Source: Burkholderiales bacterium (GTDB lineage: Bacteria > Pseudomonadota > Gammaproteobacteria > Burkholderiales > SG8-39). From it: a stretch of 13,560 nt of DNA. This document shows positions 5,498 through 11,240 of the stretch, piece by piece. The notes beneath the pieces were generated by a model, which searched no databases, was not told the DNA's origin, and was given only the letters and a program-made list of their open reading frames with translations. The stretch spans positions 1-13,560 of the forward strand of contig JADLDQ010000285.1 of NCBI GenBank assembly GCA_020846575.1, in the 5' to 3' direction. Made by a program: the position numbers and the translations under genes. The number at the start of each line of letters is the position of its first letter. Positions within the stretch are counted from its first letter, which is position 1.

Positions 5498-6325
5498 TCA
5501 CGCCGGCGCGGTGATCTGGCCTGCGCGCGCGCCCGGCTCGTTTCGCTGGCGCACCTGCTCGAACAGGCACACCGCGACCGAGGCCGCGAGGTTGAGGGAT
5601 TCTGCCTGGCCAGGCATCGGGATGCGTGCGCGTACGTCGGCGCGCTTCGCGCTCGCCGCGTCGAGACCGGCGCCCTCGGTGCCGAACAGCCACAGGATCG
5701 GGCCGGACAGATCGATGCGGTACAGGTCCGTTTCACCGCGCGGATCAGCGGCCACGCGCAGTCCCCTCGCCTGGGAAGCGACTGCCGCAAGGTCGGCATC
5801 CTCGTGTATGTCGAGCGCGAAATGCGCTCCCATGCCGGAACGCAGCACCTTCGGCGACCAGGCGAGCACCGAGCCCCTGGACAGGAACACCCGCCCGAGA
5901 CCGGCGGCGGCGGCGCTGCGCAGGATCGAGCCCAGGTTTCCCGGGTCCTGGATCCGCTCCAGCAGGATCGCGTCGCCCAGGCGCTGCGGCGCAGGAACCG
6001 GCACCGGCGTGCGAATCATTGCCAGTATCCCGGCCGGATTCTCCACCTGCGAGATCCGCTCGAAGACGGCACGCGGCAGCACTACCCGACGGCGCGCCGG
6101 GGCCGTCTGCGCGAGACGGCGCAGCGAGGCTCGCCGCAGCGCATCCCCGGTGACCGCGACCACCTCGGCCTCGCCGCCCCCGGAACGCACGTACGCCTCC
6201 AGCAGGTGTTCCCCGTCGAGCAGCGTCATCGCCGAGCGCTTGCGTTCGCGCGCGGACGCGGCGAGCCGCAGCAGGGACTTCACCAGCGGATTGTCGCGCG
6301 AGCGTATCTCCCGCATCGTGTCCAT
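5498..6325 (-). CDS. TrmH/SpoU family RNA 2'-O-ribose methyltransferase
   Basis: Transfers a methyl group from S-adenosylmethionine to a ribose 2'-OH of rRNA or tRNA. The 275-residue protein has an N-terminal L30e-like substrate-binding domain (about 1-105) and a C-terminal SPOUT (trefoil-knot) domain. All three SpoU motifs are present: motif 1 DPGNLGSILRS (127-137, with the Asn and Arg expected for catalysis), motif 2 LFGTEGAGL (213-221), and motif 3 IPMPGQAESLNLAASVAV (235-252). It resembles RlmB and the TrmH-like proteins often found after rnhB in betaproteobacteria; which nucleotide it modifies cannot be told from sequence. The ATG at 6325 has GGAGA 8 bases upstream; a second ATG three codons in is the alternative. 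The gap to rnhB is 27 bases. It is the last gene of the bamA-lpx cluster. Confidence 0.92.
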   Translation of the reverse strand: MDTMREIRSRDNPLVKSLLRLAASARERKRSAMTLLDGEHLLEAYVRSGGGEAEVVAVTGDALRRASLRRLAQTAPARRRVVLPRAVFERISQVENPAGILAMIRTPVPVPAPQRLGDAILLERIQDPGNLGSILRSAAAAGLGRVFLSRGSVLAWSPKVLRSGMGAHFALDIHEDADLAAVASQARGLRVAADPRGETDLYRIDLSGPILWLFGTEGAGLDAASAKRADVRARIPMPGQAESLNLAASVAVCLFEQVRQRNEPGARAGQITAPA

Positions 6326-6352
6326 TCGAGCGGTCTCCGCGCGCGCCGCCGT

Positions 6353-7015
6353 TCAGCCGGACGCCTTCGAGCGCGCCGGACCTCGCGGCTGCATCCGTGG
6401 CGCACACGCGGTTCGATTCGGTTCGCCGCCGTCACGTTCCACCTCCAGGAGCATGCTTCTCACCGGCCCGAAGCCGCGCCGGTGCACCGCGCTCGGGCCG
6501 TGCCGGCGCAGCGCTTCGAGGTGTTCGGCCGTGGGGTAGCCCTTGTGGCGATCCAGGCCGTACTGCGGGTACAGGTGATGCAGCCGCAGCATCTCGGCGT
6601 CGCGCGCGGTCTTGGCGAGTATCGAGGCGGCCGCGATGGCGGGTTCCCTGCCATCTCCCCGCACCATGGCCCTGGCCGGGCAGTCGAGGTCAGGGCAGTG
6701 CAGCCCGTCGATCAGCGCCAGGTCCGGCACCACCGGCAGCGCCTGCACCGCGCGCCGCATGGCCAGAAGACTCGCTCCCAGGATGTTCAGCCGTTCGATC
6801 TCCTCGAGATCCGCCGCGGCGACCGCCCAGGCGATCGCCCCGGCGCGGATCTGGCGCGCGAGCATCTCGCGTCTGGACGCCGCAAGCGTCTTGGAATCCG
6901 CAATGCCCTCGAGCGGGCGCTGGGGATCGAGGATGACCGCCGCGGCGAACACCGGTCCGGCGAGCGGCCCGCGGCCCGCCTCGTCGACGCCGCAGATCAG
7001 CACGGCTTCAGGCAC
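6353..7015 (-). CDS. rnhB: Ribonuclease HII
   Basis: Cleaves the RNA strand of RNA-DNA hybrids, including single ribonucleotides misincorporated in DNA. From the GTG at 7015 the protein is 220 residues. The metal-binding acidic residues are present: Asp11 and Glu12 in GVDEAGRGPLAGPV, Asp103 in ALIDG, and Asp139 in ILAKTARDAEM. The HKGYPT block (158-163) and HRRGFGPVR (178-186) are also family hallmarks. About 35 residues follow the conserved core (rich in Arg/Pro), making it longer than the 198-residue E. coli enzyme. The start overlaps the end of lpxB by 19 bases in another frame. A GAGG 10 bases ahead supports GTG 7015, and a GTG four codons further in (7003) is the alternative. Coupling to lpxB translation is likely. 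Confidence 0.95.
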   Translation of the reverse strand: MPEAVLICGVDEAGRGPLAGPVFAAAVILDPQRPLEGIADSKTLAASRREMLARQIRAGAIAWAVAAADLEEIERLNILGASLLAMRRAVQALPVVPDLALIDGLHCPDLDCPARAMVRGDGREPAIAAASILAKTARDAEMLRLHHLYPQYGLDRHKGYPTAEHLEALRRHGPSAVHRRGFGPVRSMLLEVERDGGEPNRTACAPRMQPRGPARSKASG

Positions 7016-8136
7016 GACAGCACCGCCTCGGCCGCGCGCTGCGAGGCGCCTCGCTTGAGCACGGCATGGATCCCGGCAAAACGCGCCGGCAGGCGCTGGT
7101 GGATCGCCGGGTCCTCGCTGACTCGCACCAGCGCATCCGCGAGGTTCTCCGGCGTCGCCTCGTCCTGGAGGATCTCGGGCACCAGGAATTCTCCCGCGAT
7201 GATGTTGGGCAAGCCCACCCAGGGCTGCAGCTGCAGCCGCGACATGATCTTCCAGGTGATCGCAGACATGCGGTAGGTGATCACCATCGGCCTGGCGATC
7301 AGCGCCGCTTCCAGTGTGGCCGTGCCGCTGGCGACCAGCGCCGCATCGCAGGCGGCGAGCGCCTCGCGCGCATGCCCGAACAGCAGGGTGAACGGCAGCT
7401 CGTTGGCGCCGGCGCGAAACAGGGCCTCCTCGAAAATCTGCCGGGTCTCCCGGCTCGCGAACGGCACCACGAAGCGCGGATGGCGCACCCGCTCGGCGAC
7501 GCGCCGTGCCGCCATCGCGAAAGTCTCCGCCATGTACCGCAGTTCGCTCGCGCGGCTTCCGGGCAGCAGCGCATAGACCCGCGCGCCCGCCGGCAGGCGA
7601 AGCTGCTCTCTCGCGGCATACGCCGGCGGATTGGGCGCGATCTCGTCGGCCATCGGATGGCCCACGAAGGTGGCGGGGATACCCGCCCTGCGATAGATCT
7701 CCGGCTCGAACGGGAACAGCGCCAGCAGGTGATCGATCGCGCGACCGATCGAACGAACCCTGCCGCTGCGCCAGGCCCACACCGAGGGGCTCACGTAGTG
7801 CACCGTGGGAATGCCGCGCCGCTTGAGCGAGGCCTCCACCGACAGGTTGAAATCCGGGGCGTCAACGCCGACGAACAGCGCCGGACGCGCCGCCGCCATG
7901 CGCGACTTCAGCGCCTGGCGCATCGCCCACAGGGCCGGGTAGCTGCGCAGTACCTCGGCGTAGCCGCGCACCGCGAGCCGTTCCATGGGAAACCAGCTCT
8001 CCAGGCCGGCCGAGCGCATGCGCGGGCCGCCGATCCCCGCGAAGCGCAGGTCCGTGCGCCGTTCCCGGAGCGCCGTGATCAGCTCGGCGCCCAGGAAGTC
8101 CCCGGAAGCCTCGCCGGCTACCATGCCGATCAGCAT
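6997..8136 (-). CDS. lpxB: Lipid-A-disaccharide synthase
   Basis: Glycosyltransferase family 19 enzyme at the inner face of the cytoplasmic membrane. It joins UDP-2,3-diacylglucosamine and 2,3-diacylglucosamine-1-phosphate (lipid X) into the tetraacyl disaccharide of lipid A. The 379-residue protein has the usual length. Landmarks: VAGEASGDFLGAEL at the N-terminus (6-19), GVDAPDFN (90-97), YVSPSVWAWR (114-123), FVGHPMAD (157-164), and LLPGSRASELR (190-200). These are followed by SGTATLEAAL and ITYRMSAITW in the C-terminal nucleotide-binding half. The ATG at 8136 matches the family start; no strong Shine-Dalgarno is visible. It follows lpxA after 42 bases, and its end overlaps rnhB. Confidence 0.97.
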   Translation of the reverse strand: MLIGMVAGEASGDFLGAELITALRERRTDLRFAGIGGPRMRSAGLESWFPMERLAVRGYAEVLRSYPALWAMRQALKSRMAAARPALFVGVDAPDFNLSVEASLKRRGIPTVHYVSPSVWAWRSGRVRSIGRAIDHLLALFPFEPEIYRRAGIPATFVGHPMADEIAPNPPAYAAREQLRLPAGARVYALLPGSRASELRYMAETFAMAARRVAERVRHPRFVVPFASRETRQIFEEALFRAGANELPFTLLFGHAREALAACDAALVASGTATLEAALIARPMVITYRMSAITWKIMSRLQLQPWVGLPNIIAGEFLVPEILQDEATPENLADALVRVSEDPAIHQRLPARFAGIHAVLKRGASQRAAEAVLSCLKPC

Positions 8137-8178
8137 GCGTACCCGGGCGGCCGCCGGTCCCGATTCCGCATGACGTCT

Positions 8179-8949
8179 CTAGCGCACGATCCCGCGGCGG
8201 GAGCGTGCGAGGAACTCCAGGATCAGCCCGACTTCAGGCGCGGAGCGCCGCTGCTCCTCCAGCGCCGACCTCGCCTCCTCGAGCGAGAGACCGGCGCGGT
8301 ACAAGGTCCGGTAGGCGCCGCGCAGCGCCGCGATCGCCTCGGCGGAGTAGCCTCGCCGTTTCAGCCCTTCGGCGTTGATACCGTGCGGTCTGGCGACGTT
8401 TCCTGCGGCGGTCACGTAGGGCGGCAGATCCTGCAGCAGCACCGTCCCGATCGCGGTCAGGGTGTGAGCGCCAACCTGCACGAACTGGTGCACCTCGGTA
8501 TACCCGCCCAGGATCGCGAAATCGTCCACCCGGACATGTCCCGCCAGCTGCGCGTTGTTGGCGAAGATGGTGCGGTTGCCCACCCGGCAGTCGTGGGCGA
8601 GGTGAACGTACGCCATGATCCAGTTGTCGTCGCCCAGGCGCGTCACGCCCGCGTCCTGGACCGTTCCGCAGTTGAAGGTGCAGAACTCGCGGATCGTGTT
8701 GCGATCGCCGATCTCCAGGGAAGTCGGCTCACCCGCGTACTTCATGTCCTGGGGCGGACCGCCGAGAGAGCAGAACGGGTGGATCCTGTTGCCGGCGCCG
8801 ATGCGGGTACGCCCCTGGATCACCACGTGGGACGCGATCGAGGTGTCGGCGCCGACCTCGACCTCGGGGCCGATGATGCTGTACGGTCCGACCGATACCG
8901 TCGATGCGAGGCGCGCCGAGGGGTGGACCACCGCGCTCGGGTGAATCAC
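8179..8949 (-). CDS. lpxA: UDP-N-acetylglucosamine O-acyltransferase
   Basis: First enzyme of lipid A synthesis: moves a 3-hydroxyacyl chain from acyl carrier protein to the 3-OH of UDP-GlcNAc in the cytoplasm. The 256-residue protein is a left-handed beta-helix built of hexapeptide repeats (for example VGPYSI, IGAGNR, VGNRTI). The catalytic histidine is His119 in VHLAHDCRVGN, and the conserved VHQFVQVGAH follows (153-162). The C-terminal helical part contains GLKRRGYSAEAI (195-206) and ends RSRRGIVR, like other LpxA proteins. The start is GTG at 8949, whose last two bases begin the fabZ TGA stop (GTGA). Translation is therefore very likely coupled to fabZ. E. coli LpxA is 262 residues. Confidence 0.97.
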   Translation of the reverse strand: MIHPSAVVHPSARLASTVSVGPYSIIGPEVEVGADTSIASHVVIQGRTRIGAGNRIHPFCSLGGPPQDMKYAGEPTSLEIGDRNTIREFCTFNCGTVQDAGVTRLGDDNWIMAYVHLAHDCRVGNRTIFANNAQLAGHVRVDDFAILGGYTEVHQFVQVGAHTLTAIGTVLLQDLPPYVTAAGNVARPHGINAEGLKRRGYSAEAIAALRGAYRTLYRAGLSLEEARSALEEQRRSAPEVGLILEFLARSRRGIVR

Positions 8950-9380
8950 AGGTCGCGCACCGTGCACATGATGCGCGCCTCGGCAACGAGCACTTCGCCC
9001 ACCCGCGCCTGCGCGCCGAACTTCCACAGCCCCTGCAGCCTGCGCTCGAGGTTCACTTCCAGCAGCAGTTGGTCTCCGGGCGACACCGGGCGCTTGAAGC
9101 GCGCCTCGTCGATACCCACGAAATAGTAGATCGACTTGCTGTCGGGCTTCTTGCCCAGCGTCTTGAAAGACAGGATCGCCGCCGCCTGGGCCAGCGCCTC
9201 GATGATGAAAACGCCGGGCATGACCGGGTGGTACGGAAAGTGCCCCGGGAAAAAAGGTTCGTTGATGCTGACGTTCTTGATGGCGAGTATGCGCTTGCCC
9301 GCCTCGCATTCGAGCACCCGGTCCACCAGCAGCATCGGGAACCGGTGCGGCAGGCTCTGCAGTATTTCGTGGATGTCCAA
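8946..9380 (-). CDS. fabZ: 3-hydroxyacyl-[acyl-carrier-protein] dehydratase FabZ
   Basis: Dehydrates beta-hydroxyacyl-ACP in fatty acid elongation. It competes with LpxA and LpxD for 3-hydroxyacyl-ACP, so their shared operon helps balance phospholipid and lipid A. The 144-residue hot-dog fold protein has the signature PHRFPMLLVDRV (11-22), the catalytic His47 in FFPGHFPYHPVMPGV, and Glu61 in EALAQ. The start codon is TTG at 9380. The assignment rests on a good GGGAG (9388-9392) 7 bases upstream, the match of DIHEILQSLPHR to other FabZ N-termini, and the absence of an in-frame ATG nearby. The lpxD stop lies only 4 bases upstream and the stop overlaps the lpxA start. Confidence 0.97.
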   Translation of the reverse strand: MDIHEILQSLPHRFPMLLVDRVLECEAGKRILAIKNVSINEPFFPGHFPYHPVMPGVFIIEALAQAAAILSFKTLGKKPDSKSIYYFVGIDEARFKRPVSPGDQLLLEVNLERRLQGLWKFGAQARVGEVLVAEARIMCTVRDL

Positions 9381-9384
9381 TCGG

Positions 9385-10422
9385 CTACTCCCTGTCTGCG
9401 CCCGGTTCGGAGTCCGCCGGGCGCTGGTCCCGAGGTCGCTTTCCGAGGCGGCGGATCAGCGCGGCGTTGCGCACCCATTCGGACTTGCGCTGGAAGGGGT
9501 ACAGCCCCGCATACTCTCGGGGCGAGCGGATCGAGCGCGTGATCACGGTCGCGGCCGACACGTGAACTCCGTCGGCCAGCTCCAGGTGGCCCAGCACGAT
9601 GGCGCCGCCGCCCAGCGTGCATCCGCGCCCGATGCGGGCGCTGCCGGCGATTCCCACGCAGCCGGCGAGCGCGCTGTGCGCCCCGATGTGCACGTTGTGG
9701 CCGATCTGTATCTGGTTGTCCAGCTTCACGCCTTCCTCGATCACGGTGTCGTCCAGTGCGCCGCGGTCGATGGTGGTGTTGGCGCCGATCTCCACGTCGT
9801 CGCCGATGCGCACGCCGCCCAACTGGGGAATCTTGCGCCAGCGCCCGCCCTCCAGGGCCATGCCGAAGCCGTCGGCGCCGATCACGGCGCCCGAGTGGAT
9901 GATCGCGCGCCGCCCGATCGAGCAGCCGTGGTACACGCACACCCGCGGATGGAGCCTGGACCCCTCTCCGATGCTGCTCCCCGCGCCGATCACGCAGCCC
10001 GCGCCGAGGAACACGCCGTGCTCGATGCGTGCCTCATCGGCGACGTGGCAACCCGGACCGATCGACGCACCGGGATGAACGTTCGCACGCGGCGAGACCA
10101 CCGCGCTCGGGTGAATTCCCGGGGCGACATCCACCCGCGGCTGGAACAGTTCGGCGACCTTCGCGTAGTACAGGTAGGAGTCTTCGCAGACGATGCGGGG
10201 CAAAGCCGTCGCGTCACGATCTTCGCGCGACACGATCACCGCGGCGGCGCGCGTCGCCCGAAGGCTTTCGCGGAATTTTCCCCGGGCGAGAAAGGAGAGG
10301 TCACCCTCCCCGGCCGACCGCAGGGATGCGATGCCTGCGACCCGGGTGCCCGGGTCGCCGAGCACCTCGCCGCCGAACCGCTCGGCGAGATCCGAGAGCC
10401 TGTAGCGTGCCGGCCCGGTCAT
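9385..10422 (-). CDS. lpxD: UDP-3-O-(3-hydroxyacyl)glucosamine N-acyltransferase
   Basis: Adds the N-linked 3-hydroxyacyl chain to UDP-3-O-acylglucosamine, the third step of lipid A synthesis. The 345-residue protein has the LpxD-specific N-terminal uridine-binding domain (about 1-100, with DLSFLARGKF at 41-50). A left-handed beta-helix of hexapeptide repeats follows (101-290). The catalytic histidine is His242 in LDNQIQIGHNVHIG; ADGFGMALEGGRWRKIPQLG (183-202) and IGANTTIDRGALDDT (212-226) are hallmarks. The C-terminal helix (about 301-330) is followed by a charged tail, RDQRPADSEPGADRE. The ATG at 10422 lies 13 bases after the skp stop; no strong Shine-Dalgarno is seen. The end of the gene supplies the ribosome binding site of fabZ. 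Confidence 0.97.
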   Translation of the reverse strand: MTGPARYRLSDLAERFGGEVLGDPGTRVAGIASLRSAGEGDLSFLARGKFRESLRATRAAAVIVSREDRDATALPRIVCEDSYLYYAKVAELFQPRVDVAPGIHPSAVVSPRANVHPGASIGPGCHVADEARIEHGVFLGAGCVIGAGSSIGEGSRLHPRVCVYHGCSIGRRAIIHSGAVIGADGFGMALEGGRWRKIPQLGGVRIGDDVEIGANTTIDRGALDDTVIEEGVKLDNQIQIGHNVHIGAHSALAGCVGIAGSARIGRGCTLGGGAIVLGHLELADGVHVSAATVITRSIRSPREYAGLYPFQRKSEWVRNAALIRRLGKRPRDQRPADSEPGADRE

Positions 10423-10435
10423 CCGGACGCCCGCG

Positions 10436-10981
10436 CTACTTGGCCGCCTTGGTGTCGTCCAGGGCCCTGATGACCCGGTCCGTGATGTCGATCCGCGGAT
10501 TGAACCATACCACCTGGTCGTTCTGGAACACGACGTCGAGCTTGTCGGACTCCGCGATCTGACGCACCGCCTGGTTGGCTCGGGCGATGATCGCCGAGAA
10601 CTCCTCGTTCTGCCTCGACTGCAGGTCCTCGCGGAACTCGCGCTGGCGCCGCTGGAGATCCCTGTTCAGGTCGTTGTACTCCCGCTCCCGCCGCGTACGC
10701 TGCGATTCCGACATGGTCACCGCGTTCTTGTCGAGATCTTCCTGGATCTTTTTCAATTGCTCGCCGAGCTTACCCAGTTCCTGGTCGCGCTTGGAGAACT
10801 CGGCCTCGATCTTCTTGCGCGCGCGCTGCGCCGGGGTGGCATCACGAAGAATCCGGTCGAGACTGACCAGCCCCAGGCGCGGCTGGATCTGCGCCGGCGC
10901 CTGAGCCTGAGCCTGAGCCATCCAGGCGGGCGCCAGCATCACTGCCAGCAGCGCGCCGGCGGCGCGCGAACGCGGTTTCAA
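10436..10981 (-). CDS. skp: OmpH/Skp family periplasmic chaperone
   Basis: Periplasmic holdase that binds unfolded outer-membrane proteins between the Sec machinery and the Bam complex; its gene sits beside bamA here as in most proteobacteria. From the TTG at 10981 the precursor is 181 residues. The signal peptide LKPRSRAAGALLAVMLAPAW is followed by an AQAQAQ stretch, with cleavage expected at about 22-27. The mature start is PRLGLVSLDRILRDATPAQRA, typical of the family. A long charged helical region (about 55-140, EFSKRDQELGKLGEQLKKIQ onward) forms the tentacles, and the C-terminal strand contains LDVVFQNDQVVWFNPRIDITD. TTG is chosen because AGGAG (10990-10994) lies 8 bases upstream and the signal peptide begins exactly there; upstream extensions lack a signal peptide. 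Confidence 0.92.
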   Translation of the reverse strand: MKPRSRAAGALLAVMLAPAWMAQAQAQAPAQIQPRLGLVSLDRILRDATPAQRARKKIEAEFSKRDQELGKLGEQLKKIQEDLDKNAVTMSESQRTRREREYNDLNRDLQRRQREFREDLQSRQNEEFSAIIARANQAVRQIAESDKLDVVFQNDQVVWFNPRIDITDRVIRALDDTKAAK

Positions 10982-11240
10982 GAAGTTCGCTCCTGTGCGC
11001 AGGGCGGCGCCGCAAGAGCACCGCAACGCGGCGATTATACGTCCCGGTGCGCTTTTCCCGGTGTGCGCCCGCTGCATCGGCGTTCGCTGCGCGCGCTCGA
11101 CACAGACCCGAGGCAATCGAGGCAGGCGCCCGCGGCAAGGCCGGCCGCTTCGCGCGATCCGCCGGCGTCCTGAATCGCTCCGAGCGCAGGCGCTTACGCG
11201 CGGCACCCGGTCGCGGGCGGTGCGCTTGGCGGCCGGTCTG
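10982..11240. other. Noncoding gap between bamA and skp
   Basis: These 259 bases separate bamA from skp. Apart from the TATAAT at 11034-11039 and the skp ribosome binding site, I see only a weak possible stem (GCCGGC at 11140-11145 and 11161-11166). There is no convincing gene, RNA or terminator. It is the longest gap within the minus-strand cluster. Confidence 0.5.
11034..11039 (-). promoter_or_regulatory. Candidate -10 box ahead of skp
   Basis: The minus strand reads TATAAT here, 52 bases ahead of the skp start codon, inside the 259-base gap after bamA. A transcript would start near 11027 and have a leader of about 45 bases with a good Shine-Dalgarno. No convincing -35 hexamer is seen at 16-18 bases. 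It would allow skp-lpx expression separate from bamA. Confidence 0.45.

Noticed and set aside
4656..5693. Minus-strand open frame across smpB with a repeated GFAPGAARRA peptide
   Set aside because: The repeated peptide is only the translation of the 32-bp direct repeat, and the rest is antisense to smpB. The repeat is DNA-level structure, not evidence of a protein.
7066..9126. Very long plus-strand open frame opposite lpxB, lpxA and part of fabZ (similar ones at 5804-7276 and 9136-10470)
   Set aside because: It spans several real genes on the other strand, has no domain and arises because stop codons are rare in GC-rich antisense frames.
11140..11166. Hairpin after bamA as a terminator
   Set aside because: Only six pairs of a self-complementary GCCGGC with a 15-base loop and no T-tract; expected by chance at this GC content.
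10982..11240. CRISPR, tRNA or small ORF in the bamA-skp gap
   Set aside because: No repeated units, no cloverleaf-like sequence, and no short frame with a ribosome binding site were seen.
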